Positions 36,691 to 47,646 of a stretch of DNA of 64,000 nucleotides are shown in pieces. Source of the DNA: Limnanthes douglasii subsp. nivea (lineage: Eukaryota > Streptophyta > Magnoliopsida > Brassicales > Limnanthaceae); contig JAUPFV010000001.1 in NCBI GenBank assembly GCA_036936605.1, forward strand, positions 341,445,081 to 341,509,080, read 5' to 3'. The notes under the pieces were generated by a model that worked only from the letters and a program-made list of their open reading frames with translations, was not told where the DNA came from and searched no databases. A program made the translations under genes and the position numbers. The first letter of the stretch is position 1; every line of letters starts with the position of its first letter.

Positions 36691-38800
36691 CATCCCCCCG
36701 TAAACGAAAGGGCAAATCAATGAAACCAAGTTTGTCTCTGAGGAAGAAGAATCGGTGGTGAGTGAGGGGTTTTGTGAGACAGTCAACTAACTGGTCGTGA
36801 GACGAGACAAAGCGAACCTGGAGAGAGCTCTGAAGAAGTTGGTCACAGATGAAGTGGATATCGAGTTCGATATGCTTCGTCCTCGCGTGGAAGGCTGGAT
36901 TACATGCAATGGAGTTCGCTCTTAAGTTGTCGCACCATATGACCGAGCAACCAAATAAGTTCTGCCAAAAAATTCGCCAAAGCCCTATATTCAGACTCAG
37001 TTGAAGAATGAGCGTCTACATTCTGCTTTTTGGAGGACCACAAAACCAACAAATCTCCAAGATAAACACAATAAGCTCCTACACTCCTTCTATCATCAGG
37101 AGAAGACGCTCAATTGACATCAGAGAAGCCATGGAATTGAAGGTTACAGCTCGGTTTGATATGGATTCCAACCCAGCTAGACCTAGATAAGTAACGAAGC
37201 ACTCTTTTTAAGCTTTGCCAATGTATTGTAGTAGGTGCCTGCTGATATTGGCTTAGCTTATTAATAACAAAGGTAATATTAGGTCGGATGTATGTTAGGT
37301 ACTGTAATGACCCTAAAAAAATTCGATACGGAGTAGAGTCTGCAAGAGGAGTCCCAGAGGTGCTTGAAAGATGGACACCAGCAGCAATGGGCGTTGGACA
37401 CGGCTTAGACTGAGAGAGCCCTTGCGAAATCACTAAGTTTTTAATGTACTGATGTTGTGTTAGGTAAATTCGTGTGAGGTCACGATGAACCTCTATTCCA
37501 AGGAATAGATGGAGTGGCCTCATGTTTTTTAGTGAGAACATTGCATTCAATTTATGAACAAATGCAAACACTCTGTTTGTATGCGTGTGACAAGAATGTC
37601 ATCAATATAGACCAAAATTAGGATAACAGTGGCTTTAGAAATAAAATAAAATAAAATAAAATAGGGAATAGTCAGCCCCAGGATTTTTGAAACCCCACTG
37701 TAGTAATGTATCCCTCAGTCTAGAGTACCAGGTTCTTGGAGTAGAGCCTGTTTGAGACCATACAAGGCCTTGTGGAGTTTGCACACATGTGTAGGCTGCG
37801 CAGGGTCCTGAAACCCTTATGGTTGAGCCATATAAACATCCTCAGTGAGAAATCCATTGAGAAACGCATTGTTAATGTCCAACTGTCTGACCTCCCACTC
37901 TTTAGACACAGCCAAAGTAAGAACAAGCCTGATTGTAGATGGTTTGATCACGAGACTGAATGTTTCTGAGTAATAAATGCCAGGGGTTTGATAAAACCCC
38001 TTGGCAACAAGCCTGGCCTTATACCTCTGAATAGAACCATTTATGTGATGTTTCACCTTGTACACGCACTTACACCTCACAACATTCTGGTTAGGAGTCC
38101 AGGGACCCAATGACCAAATATTGTTAGACATAAGAGCTTGATATTCAGTCTCCATAGCAGTGACCCAGTGAGGACTTAGAACTGCTTTAGAGTAAGTGGT
38201 AGGCTCAATAGTAGATAGATCAGTTAGTGGTTAAGGAGCAAACATAGGGAAACTTAGGTATACGAGTTCCATCTTGAGACCTAGTTTGCATAGGGTGAGT
38301 GTGGGAACCAGGAGGTGGCTTAGATAAGTGACCAACGTGAGAAAAAGGTAAGTAGATAGATATTTTGGGGTTAGGATAATATACAGGACTTAGTGAAGTA
38401 TTTGAGACATGTTTGTGGGCAGGTAGATGGTTGTTCCTAGATGTAATGACAAAAGTAGGAGAATTTCTCTGAATTTGTGGTGAATGAGGATTAGTAGGAG
38501 TGGTAGAGACAACACAAGTATCATCACCATGACTAGATGACGTTAGGTTATTACCTTGTGAGGGAAACCATTATCGAGAGCTACCTTCCTGAGAGACACC
38601 AAGAGGAGTAGGAGATGTGGATGAGTATTCATTAGTCACAAGCCCTGTAGGTAGATGAAAAAGCCACAACACTAGGGGAATACCTTTAGAGGACTCAGAT
38701 TGTGAACTGTGTAAGAAGTTTCCTTGAAAAGGGAATTCTGTTTTATTGAAAACCATATTTCGAGATATATAAACTTTACATATAGAACTGAGACACATAT
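36691..38800 (-). pseudogene. Copia derivative: RT and RNase H
   Basis: RT pieces: VVRCKCVYKVKHHINGSIQ and RQLDINNAFLNGFL in 38155-37817, a shifted continuation 37926-37720, a YIDD catalytic box (VYIDDILVT) near 37590-37625, and 37571-37110 with FLGIEVHRD and YLTYIRPNI. The RNase H C-terminal half (37110-36700) is heavily degraded. The 38571-38798 piece is the integrase-RT spacer. Many stops. Confidence 0.8.
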
Positions 38801-38953
38801 ATAAACTTTATGAAACTAACTAAACCCAAAAAAGACACATTTTGTAGTATGGAACTGAAATTTGTGAGTCTGATATGACATGAGGCATGGAAAGAAAACA
38901 CAACCAAAAGTTTTCAGAACTAGGTAGTTTGGAACTTTATGAAACTACAACTC

Positions 38954-40473
38954 TTATGGTGATTTGTTAGATAGAACTGGAGTAGGTAGTCTATTTATGA
39001 GATAGACAACAGTTTCAAAGGCTTGTACCCAAAACTTGTAGGGCAGACTGGCTTGTGCTAAGAGAGTCAGTCTTGTCTCCACAAGATGTCTATGCTTGCG
39101 CTCAGCTCTACCATTTTGAGCTGAAGTATGAGGACAAGACTTCCTCAAAATAAACCACTGCTCTTGAGCCATAGTAGACAAAGGTAAATATTCCCCTCCA
39201 CCATCACACTCAACAACCTTTATAGACTTGTCAAACTGTTTTTTAACAAGGCATTTGAATCCTTTGAACACACCAACAACCTGACTTTTATGTTTTATAG
39301 GATAGAACCAAGTGAATCTAGTATGATCATCTAAAAAAATTACATAGTATCTGTGACCCTGAGTGTAGAGAATAGGAGAGGGACCCCATACATCTATATG
39401 TATGAGGTCTAACACAGTTTTAGTATAAGAATGAGACATAGGATAAGGTTATACATGAGATTTTTCAAATTGACAGGCTTCACAAAAGCTAAACTCATCT
39501 TTTAAAACAGAAGTAAGATAACAAATCTTAAGAACAGTGTTTAGAACATTCTGTGATGGATGGCCAAGCTTCATATGCCATCCATCTTTTAGGGAATTAG
39601 AAAGACTAACGGACATGACAGTAGAATGAAATACATTAGTGACTTGAGAGCTAGACTTTGTAATGATAGAATGAACCTCATGTGCTTGTGACTTAAGAAT
39701 ACTCTCCATCTTGTACATCCCACTCTCAGTAGTCCCTTTGAGGAGCACATTGTTTTGTAGGTTCAATAGCTGATCTAGTCTGCTCTCAAACGTGAGCAGA
39801 CTAGTCTGAAGATCCAACCAACCAACAGACTCCTTATCTGCTAGACTAACAATAATTGGAGTGTACTCAGAGTCCAAACCAGCAAGGACTTGAGTCATAA
39901 GATCATCAATAGAGCCAACACAAGATTATCAATTATATTCTTTATTTTACTTAGATAATCAGTCATACTAAAGGTACTTTTACGTGTCTTCTGAAACTCA
40001 GACTTGTAGTAAGTAATTATGGCTCTTGTTTGTGAGCCATAAAGCTTGCTAGCATCATCCCAGAGTTCTTTTGAAGTACCTTCTTGCATCAGGTGAGTAG
40101 CCACTTCAGAACTTATAGTAGAATATAACCATCCAAGAAGAATCTGCTCCTTAACGATCCACTCTTCATGATCAGTATTTTTAGCAATGTTTCCTTCAGA
40201 ATCACTAGTAAACTTAAGAGGACAAGGCTTATCCCCTGTGATAAAACCTCCTAGTTTATTTCCTTTGAAAATAGGTAGTACCATCGTTCTTCACACTAGA
40301 TGGTTTTTTCTATCAAGTATAATCTGATTACTGTTTTTGTTGCTGATTGTTTGCAGATGCACACTTTTGGTGGCACTGGAGAAGCAGCCATGAAGAAATG
40401 AGCCTAACGACTCATTACTTAGAGTATGTGATTCAGGATTTGCTATTGAAGGCCTTAAAGGCTCTGATACCAA
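38954..40473 (-). pseudogene. Copia derivative: gag joined directly to integrase
   Basis: Gag starts at 40473 (PBS-proximal) and continues at 40284-39895 (NKLGGFITGDK, MTDYLSKIKNIID). In frame 39898-39449 gag (LAGLDSEYTPIIVSLAD ... LLNLQN) runs without a stop straight into the pre-integrase segment (LLKGTTESGMYKMES) and the finger WHMKLGHPSQ. The ~200-residue stretch carrying the zinc knuckle and the DSG protease in the other copies is absent, removed in frame. The integrase core is at 39439-38954 (LIHIDVWGPSPIL, VVECDGGGEY, NGRAERKHRHLVE), with the DDE residues visible. Confidence 0.8.
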
Positions 40474-40560
40474 GTTGAAGATTGAAAGAGAAAGAAAGAA
40501 AGATTTTTTATTGTAAAATATGTGTTACTAGACCACAACAGCATCACAACGTGTGGTGTA
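40474..40560 (-). mobile_element. Truncated 5' LTR of the copia derivative
   Basis: 87 bp retained (tgaagattgaaag ... tgtggtgta). It matches two separated parts of the 3' LTR, so an internal segment of about 150 bp and the outer end are deleted. Confidence 0.6.
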
Positions 40561-42254
40561 TTTAATATGTGTTTCTCCTGCAATGTAATTAATACGGAAA
40601 ATGTTAATCAGAGAGCGACGACAAACCATAACTATAGTATATGGTTGCCAAATCTTGTTTCAAAGTACTATAGCAAGTATGTAACAAGATATATATGCTT
40701 CTTTGGGAAAATAACTTTAATATAAATATAATTTTCTTTAATGAATGAAACTTATCATTGATCATGATAGTGATACCATGGAAATAAATCACGTATGTGC
40801 TAAAATAAATAGATTTTCCAAATAAAAACTTCAAGCAGAGAAAAATATCACGGTCTTTTCCATAGTATCATCGTATATCCGTATTTTCCAAAGTATTACT
40901 CAATATTGAACTATGCATTATGATAATTTGGACGGATTAGATAAAAAAGATTTTGTTGAGTGAAATATAATTTATTTTTTTCATTTGTTTTGGTCGTATC
41001 CAACCGCAAATTCGGAAAAGAAAATTATAATTGAGATAACAAAAATGAAATGCCTATTATTTTAAACAAAACTTTTAAATCTGATTATAGTAACGCTTTA
41101 ATATTATTTAATATAAAACAAATTTATTATGGATTTGTACGAAAAAATTGAAATCATTGCAAGTTACCCAACATTGATTTATTAATGGATTCATTAGTAG
41201 GTGAATTATCTTCTACTTGGTGGGAGATTGATTTTAAAGTTATATACTTCTAACTCTATCTCAGGACTTAGGGTTTAAGAAGGAAAAAGAGAGGACGATT
41301 TACTGAATAGAAATTGTTGACGTCAATAAAAGAGAAGGAGACATGAAAAAAGTAACAACTAGCACGATGGAGTAGAGAGATTTTTTCGGCGAAGAAACAA
41401 CGTTCGTGCTCCAAGATTTTTTCGACGAAGAAACAACGTCCGTGTTCCAAACAGATGAAAAATGTTGAGAGACGCGAAAAGCTGCAACGATGACGTTGAG
41501 GTTGATATCATATCACATAGGATATAGTTGAGTGGTAGAAGTTTAGATACACAAAGAGATGCAACGATAACATCAAGTTTGATCAGGTATCTAGCAGGAT
41601 GCTCTCAAATGGTGCTAGTAATACAACGTAAAAAATCTATAAAGCAAAGTCATACACATGATTTGAATAATAATACAAATTTAGCACAAACGGGCAAAAA
41701 GAAAATACTTATAGAAAATACATAAATTGACAAACCTAGCGTTAAATCAAAGGAAAATAATTCTCAAACTTTATGAGAAAAATATGATGTCAACTTAAAA
41801 TAATTAGATAAATCATCAACGGAAGGAAAAGAAGAAAACTAGAACATTATTTCTGAACTTTATAACTTCTCGATAACTATTGAGGAGTTAAACACACAAA
41901 TTATTAAAGCTCCATTTAATAGAGCGTGTGAAAAGATACAATGCCATCAATGATTTATATGAGAATGGACAACGTGGTAATTCACCAAAACCTAAATTAA
42001 CTAGTCGCTCACCGGTTCGTTTAGTCCTAAAAAAGATAAATAATTCATTGAAGTCATTAAAAAAAGTTAATAAGAAGAAATTTAAAACCAGCAAAGTGCC
42101 TTTAAATAATAATCAAATAACCTTTAAAATGTCTATTGAACCCTCAACTTCTAACATTAAATGACAATTAAAATATTAAACTAGATTGTTGAGGAGTAGA
42201 AAACAAATGCCCAATTAGAAGAATAAAAATAACTCTAAAAGTTGAAAAAATAGA
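40561..42254. other. Unassigned DNA with a 36-bp tandem repeat
   Basis: No recognisable gene. 41380-41451 holds two copies of a 36-bp unit (agattttttcggcgaagaaa and onward). A lysine-rich open stretch (41928-42164) is unassigned. Confidence 0.45.
41380..41451. repeat. 36-bp tandem repeat, two copies
   Basis: Two adjacent units containing 'cgaagaaacaacg', differing at about three positions. Confidence 0.8.
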
Positions 42255-42259
42255 CTTAC

Positions 42260-42580
42260 TAATGTAGTTCACTATTTAAATTCAATTATTTAAATATTAT
42301 ATTTTTAGTTTTATTTTATTTTTTATATTTTAAGGATTTATTTAAGATAGAAAATTAAATCCGATTAGATTCAGATTTAATAGGATATTATTTTATTATG
42401 TTTATTTTTGTTTTCATATTTTGTATTAGGGATTTGTGCGATTCCTATTTAAAGCGCCTCAAACCCTACTTTTATTTTTAGACTTTCATGAATAAAAATT
42501 GAGATTTTTCTCTTAGTCTCTTGTACTCTAACCTAGGGTTCTCTTAGTCTCTTGTACTCTAATCTTCCGCCACACTATGA
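42260..42580 (+). mobile_element. 5' LTR of the chimeric element
   Basis: 321 bp, aligned along its length with 57301-57629 (ttcaattatttaaat, ggcgcctcaaacc-type box, aacctagggtt, ctaatcttccgcca). Ends CTATGA (CCATCA in the partner). A duplicated ctcttagtctcttgtactct near its end distinguishes it. It is noticeably diverged from the partner, hence old. Confidence 0.85.
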
Positions 42581-42880
42581 GTTGGTATAAGATACTGGCA
42601 ATTCTTGCTATGCAAATACATGAATCACAATTCCTGCTATGCAAATACATAAATCATATTCCGGGTACCTCTTGATTTGAAGGCTAGAATAGAAAATGAC
42701 ATCTTCCAGTTTACCTGCAGAATTGGAGGAAGAATTTGCAAATTTGTCATCGATTCAGAAATCTGCGAGAATCTAATTTCAGATGAGGCTGTTCAGAAAC
42801 TGGCATTGAAGACTAAAGCTCTTCCATACCCGTACATACCGTCAGGACTCATAAAGCTCTTCCATACCCGTTTATATTAG
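42581..42880 (+). pseudogene. PBS and Ty3/gypsy protease remnant
   Basis: TTGGTATAAGATAC at 42582 is a degenerate initiator-Met PBS. The open frame 42677-42880 reads CRIGGRICKFVIDSEICE followed by NLISDEAVQKLALKT, the pepsin-like protease of Ty3/gypsy polyproteins; the active-site DSG is DSE. A 15-bp duplication (ctcttccatacccgt, about 42820 and 42858) follows. Gag, RT and integrase are not seen. Confidence 0.75.
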
Positions 42881-43478
42881 TTCCATCTAGAGTAGTGTCT
42901 CCAAAACCACCACCAGTTAAGGAGTTCCATGCTCAAATTTCACCAGTTGCCGATCTTAGCTGTGATGTTAAAACTGCGTCTGACTCCGTGTTTGTCAAAC
43001 CGATCTCGGTAAGTATGATGATGAGGTTGATGAGAAGAGCCTTGATGATAGAAAAATAGAACCCTTAGAAAAATAGAACATTGATGTAGGTTTTGATTTC
43101 GATTTTTTTTTGTGGAAATGGGGCTAAAGAACTTATAATTCGAAATATTAAGTACAATTTAAAAGCAAGAAAAAAATATTGGGAACTAGATCTCCGTTAA
43201 ATTTTTTGATATCAGATACCTACCACCGTGTTTACCATCAAAGTCTCTAGCGACCTTCGTCGGAGATTCTAATGCTGGAGATCCTTTATCACTGTTGTTA
43301 CCGCCGCCAAAACCACCTGAAACTGTAAAACTGTAAACATAAGAGCTAGTGTTGAAAAGTGCAAAACAAAGGACCTTCTTCCAACTATTGATTTTTAGCT
43401 TGATGAATTCGGAGATGTAAAAAACTTACTTGATGAAATGTCTGAGACGGGGTGACTAGCTCGTCAAATAGAAAGGAT
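42881..43478. pseudogene. Exon-like host fragments in both orientations
   Basis: Plus strand 42878-43008: open frame with SPKPPPVKEFHAQ and LSCDVKTASDSVFVKP, ending at a GTAAGT donor. Minus strand 43322-43224: a 99-bp (33-codon) open exon VSGGFGGGNNSDKGSPALES ... RDFDGKHG bounded by a TTTTACAG acceptor and a GTAGGT donor. The intact splice signals imply capture of unspliced DNA. Parent genes not recognised. Confidence 0.45.
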
Positions 43479-43597
43479 TGCAGGTTCTTGGCTGAGAAAG
43501 ATGAGCTGTTTGAAAGTATAGACCCAACTGAGTTTGTGCTCAGTGAAGGAGACTCGTTAAGATTTGCCATTGAAGGCTGGAAGAAGCTCTGATACCA
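43479..43597 (-). pseudogene. Extra PBS and gag start beyond the copia 3' LTR
   Basis: PBS TGGTATCAGAGCT at 43585-43597 and the first 31 or so gag codons (MANLNESPSLSTNSVGSILS and onward), identical to the true start at 48432. After 43479 the homology stops and chimeric-element sequence follows. Confidence 0.9.
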
Positions 43598-44056
43598 TGT
43601 TAAATTGTGAAGAAAAAGATAAAGATTTGTTTTGCTGTAATTTTCAATTTCTTAAATCTGTTCAGAATACAAGTTGTGTTATATAGAGAGTAGAGAATCT
43701 AACAACCTTGGGAATATTCCCATGTGAGGTTGTTACATATTGTTACCATTTTTTTGGCAATACTAATAAGACTACTCTTGAAGGGCTTTAGTAGATATAT
43801 TTGGGCTTCAATACTTAGAGAGACCCATGCTCATAAATGACCAGACCCACGTAGAGATCCAAGCCCGGTCCATAACTAAACCCAAGCTTAGATGACAATT
43901 AGGGTTTAGAGACCCTCAGACCAAAGCTGTCGAAGTCTTCTCTTCAGCCTCAATCCCTCTCTTCTCTTCAACCTGACTTCCTCTATTCTCTTCTCTTCTC
44001 TTCTCTTCTCTTCTCCGGTGTGCACGGTGGTCTTGTGACCATCACTACCTTTAACA
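43598..44056 (-). mobile_element. 3' LTR of the young copia
   Basis: 459 bp, TGTTAAAGG...TTTAACA on the minus strand, preceded by GTTTGAGGGGGGA. Contains a (gaaga)n microsatellite (43990-44016) that is translated at the end of the pol frame. Confidence 0.93.
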
Positions 44057-46026
44057 TCCCCCCTCAAACGCAGTGGCGATTCTGACAGCCCCAGTTTGTC
44101 ACGAAGGTACATAAACCGAGATGAAGTAAGAGCTTTGGTGAGGAAGTCTGGAATTTGATCCAGTGAAGGTACGTATCTAATCTGAACCGATCCTTGTAGA
44201 ACTTGATCCCTTAGAAAATGCACATCTAACTCTATATGTTTGGTTCGTGGATGAAATACAGGGTTGGAGGCTAAGGAACTGGCACCGAGATTATCACACC
44301 ACATCACCGAAGGCGGTATGAGAGGGATCTGCAATTCAGTGAGCAACGACTTCAACCAGATGAGCTCAGTAGAGAGATTGGCCAAGGCACGATACTCCGA
44401 TTCAGTGGAGGAACGGGCGACAACATTCCGTTTCTTGGATGACCAAGAAATAAGTGTTTTGCCCAGGAATACAGAATACGCCCCCACACTGCGACGGTCA
44501 TCTGGGGACGAAGCCCAATCAGCATCAGAGTAGCCATGGAGTTGCAGCTGATAGCATGGCTTTATGTGAAGACCCAGCCACCGAGTGCCAGATAAGTACC
44601 GAACGATTCTTTTAAGACTCTTCCAATGTATAGATGTAGGATTTTCCTGGTGCTGACTTAGACTATTAACCGCAAAAGCTATATCTGGTCTAGTATAAGT
44701 CAGGTATTGCAGAGCACCTAACAAGCTTCTATATTGTGTAGGACAGAACAATGGAGAACCATCAGAGGAGGAGTGCTGAGTACCAGCCACCATGGGAGAG
44801 GGGCACAACTTGGACATGGACAGACCCTGTGCGCAAAGTAAGTCTTCAATGTATTTATGTTGAGTTAGGTAGAACCCACTTTGGTCACGATGAATCTCTA
44901 TTCCCAGGAATAGACTGAGTGGCCCCATGTCGTTTAGTGCAAAAACAACATTCAGATTGTGTATGAATTCTGTTACGCATGCTGTGTCATTGCCTGTTAC
45001 AAGAATATCATCCACATACACAAGAATTAGAAGTATAGTTGTCTTATAGATTAGATAGAACAGTGAGGAGTCTGCCTTAGAGTTACAGAACCCCCAACTG
45101 AGTAGAGTTTCCCTCAGTCTAGAATACCAAGCTCGAGGGTCTTGTTCCAATCCATAGATGGCTTTATGTAGCTTGCAAATATGTGTAGGATAAATGGAGT
45201 CAACAAAGCCCTGAGGCTGTGTCATATACACAGTCTCTTGTAGAACACCATTCAGAAAAGCATTATTGATATCCAGTTGCCTCACAAACCAGTCCTTAGA
45301 AACAACAATAGTTAGGATTAACCTAACAGTAGAAGCTTTAACAATTGGACCGAATGTTTCATAAAAATCAACCCCTGGTTGTTGATGAAATCCCTTAGCC
45401 ACCAATCGAGCCTTATACCTCTGAATAAAGCCATCCAGTCCATACTTAACTTTATATATCCACTTACACCCAATGACATTAGATGAAGTAGAAGTAGGAA
45501 CCAAAGACCAGGTTTTATTAGCCATCAAGGCTTTATATTCAGTAGTCATAGCGTTTTTCCACTCATGAAGCCCAATTGCCTCAGTAAAACAAGTAGGTTC
45601 AAACACAGTGGTTTTAGCAGTGACCAGAGACCCAACATATGGCATTTTAGGCTTAGAAATTCCACTACGCAGTCTAGTTTGAATAATGTGTGGGTTGGGT
45701 GATGGGTGGTTAACAGATAAGTGTTCAGGATTAGAAAAGGGAAGTTCTATGGTCAAGGTAGGTGTTTGAGAAGTATTATCATTGGTATGAGTAGGGAATT
45801 TAGTTATGTCAGATAAAGAATCAGGAGAACTTGATGATGAAATTACCTTAGAAGGACCAGTAGGAGAGTGTTGAGTGGAGCTTTGTGGCTGCAAGGGAGC
45901 AGGGCACAGAGGTGTGTTATGTTCAGTTGGAACTGCATAGTTGGACTCAACAGATGATACCCTCTCATCCATCACAAGACCTGTAGAAAGATTAGGTAGC
46001 CAAAGATGGACTGAAACAGGAGACAC
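43906..46026 (-). CDS. Young copia: RT and RNase H polyprotein segment
   Basis: 706-codon open frame, the most intact coding unit of the copia elements here. The start is the first ATG of the open stretch and lies in the integrase-RT spacer; in the element it would be part of one gag-pol frame. RT: GCKWIYKVKYGLDGFIQ, RQLDINNAFLNGVL, catalytic YVDD in ILLILVYVDDILVTGND. RNase H: YSDADWASSPDDRRS, VARSSTESEYRALA, WCDNLGASSLAS, HIELDVHFLRDQV. The last ~50 codons lie inside the 3' LTR, including an Arg/Glu-rich tail from the (gaaga)n repeat. The upstream portion is in other frames, so the whole polyprotein is not open. Confidence 0.85.
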   Translation of the reverse strand: MSPVSVHLWLPNLSTGLVMDERVSSVESNYAVPTEHNTPLCPAPLQPQSSTQHSPTGPSKVISSSSSPDSLSDITKFPTHTNDNTSQTPTLTIELPFSNPEHLSVNHPSPNPHIIQTRLRSGISKPKMPYVGSLVTAKTTVFEPTCFTEAIGLHEWKNAMTTEYKALMANKTWSLVPTSTSSNVIGCKWIYKVKYGLDGFIQRYKARLVAKGFHQQPGVDFYETFGPIVKASTVRLILTIVVSKDWFVRQLDINNAFLNGVLQETVYMTQPQGFVDSIYPTHICKLHKAIYGLEQDPRAWYSRLRETLLSWGFCNSKADSSLFYLIYKTTILLILVYVDDILVTGNDTACVTEFIHNLNVVFALNDMGPLSLFLGIEIHRDQSGFYLTQHKYIEDLLCAQGLSMSKLCPSPMVAGTQHSSSDGSPLFCPTQYRSLLGALQYLTYTRPDIAFAVNSLSQHQENPTSIHWKSLKRIVRYLSGTRWLGLHIKPCYQLQLHGYSDADWASSPDDRRSVGAYSVFLGKTLISWSSKKRNVVARSSTESEYRALANLSTELIWLKSLLTELQIPLIPPSVMWCDNLGASSLASNPVFHPRTKHIELDVHFLRDQVLQGSVQIRYVPSLDQIPDFLTKALTSSRFMYLRDKLGLSESPLRLRGDVKGSDGHKTTVHTGEEKRREEKRIEEVRLKRREGLRLKRRLRQLWSEGL

Positions 46027-47433
46027 AAGCTCACTCTGATGAGTATTAAGAAAACCATTAGTGAAAGGAAAAACATCCTCATTAAAAACAACATTTCTAG
46101 AGATATAGACCCTCCCAGTAGAACTGAGACACTTATAGCCCTTGTGACTCTGACTATACCCAAGAAAAACACATTTAACTGAGTGAAACTAAAATTTATG
46201 GCTTTGATAGGGTCTAAGACATGGATAGCATGAACAACCAAACTTTTTGAGTGTGAGATAGTTAGGAACTTTGTGAAAAAGAACTTCAAAGGGTGATTTA
46301 TGGTGTAGGATAGGTGTTGGGAGTCTGTTGATCAGGTAGACACTTGTCTCAAATGCTTCAACCCAGTACTTGTAGGGTAGATTTGACTGAGCTAGAAGAG
46401 TAAGCCCAATTTCAACCACATGCCTATCCTTCCTTTCAGCCCTTCCATTCTGGGCTGAAGTATGAGGGCATGATCTCTTTAGAATAAACCTACACTCTTG
46501 AGCTATAGGTAATAATATTCTAAACTCACCACCCTAGTCACTCTGAACGGCCTTAATAGATCTATCAAACTGTGTCTCTACCAAGGCTTTGAATATTTTG
46601 AACACTCCTAGAACCTGACTTTTGTCCCTGATGGGATACAACCAAGTGTATCTAGAGAAATCATCTAGAAAAAGAACATAGTATTTAGCCCCCCCAATAG
46701 ATTGAATAGGTGCATGACCCCAAACATTTGTATGAATTAGATCTAGAACATGTGTAGAATGAGAAGTAGATATTGAATAAGGAAGGCTGTGAGATTTGCC
46801 CAACTGGCAAGCCTCACAGAAACTATTTGAATTACTCAAAACAGAATGAAGATTACAAGACCTAAGAACTTTGTCTAGAACACTTGAAGATGGATGACCA
46901 AGTTTTTGATGCCATTCATCTTTGACAGACTTAGATACAACTGTAGACAACACCCTAGGGACACTTAGATTTAGATTGCCTTGTGACTTAGGAATGGTAT
47001 CCATCTTGTAGAGCCCATCTTCACATCTCCCTCTGAGCAGAATAGTCCCTGTTGCCTTGTCCTTTACCAAGCAGAAAAATTTGTGAAATTCAACAAAGAC
47101 ATTGTTATGATTAGTCAATTGAAAAACAGAGAGTAAATTCTTATTGATCCTAGGAACATGCAATATAGGTTTCAAAACAATAGGCTGTTTAGTAAAAGAA
47201 TTTAGGGCTGACTGACCAATATGTGATATAGGAAGTCTCTCACCACTGCCTACTAAAATGTGTTTTGTACCTGAATACTCAGATTTCTGAGTCATTTGGC
47301 TAGTGCTGCCTGTGACATGGTGACTAACACCACTGTCAGCATACCAGACCCCTTCTCCTAGTGTATCTTGTGAAGCAAGCAAAGCATTTTGTTCACCTTC
47401 TAACCTTGATTGTTCTGATGGAGAGGAGCCCAT
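46027..47433 (-). pseudogene. Young copia: protease and integrase
   Basis: Frame 47433-46534 begins after the zinc knuckle. It has the protease motif WYADSGVSHHVTG (Asp intact), the integrase finger WHQKLGHPSS ... FCEACQLGKSH and the core start DLIHTNVWGHAPI, where the first catalytic Asp (usually IDVWGP) is Asn. It ends at VQSD, the second Asp. After a stop, integrase resumes in 46419-46189 and 46289-45972. The zinc knuckle itself (CQICNRFGHSAAVCYY-like) is visible at 47440-47500, separated from both neighbours by a stop or shift. Confidence 0.8.
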
Positions 47434-47646
47434 AACTGAGGGATCATCCCTATAATAACATACAGCAGCAGAGTGGCCAAACCTGTTACAGATCTGACAG
47501 GTTGGTTTACTCTGTGAGTACCTTCCACCTCTACCTGAGCCTCTGTAGAAGTTGCTTCTGCCTCTTGTATTGTAACCATTAGTATTGTAGTTAGATCTGC
47601 CTCTATATCCTCTACCTGAGCCTCTATTTTGGTTGTAGAAACCTCT

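Larger units (their letters stand above)
36223..40560 (-). mobile_element. Copia derivative lacking nucleocapsid and protease
   Basis: Ale-like copia on the minus strand. The 3' LTR is 36223-36690 (ends TGATGAATAC on the minus strand, preceded by polypurine CGGGGGGATG); the 5' LTR survives only as 40474-40560, where an internal part and the far end are missing. PBS ACTTGGTATCAGAGCC lies at about 40459-40473. Internal frames follow the copia order gag, integrase, RT, RNase H. It probably landed in the LINE tail at 36222; no TSD could be confirmed. Confidence 0.8.
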
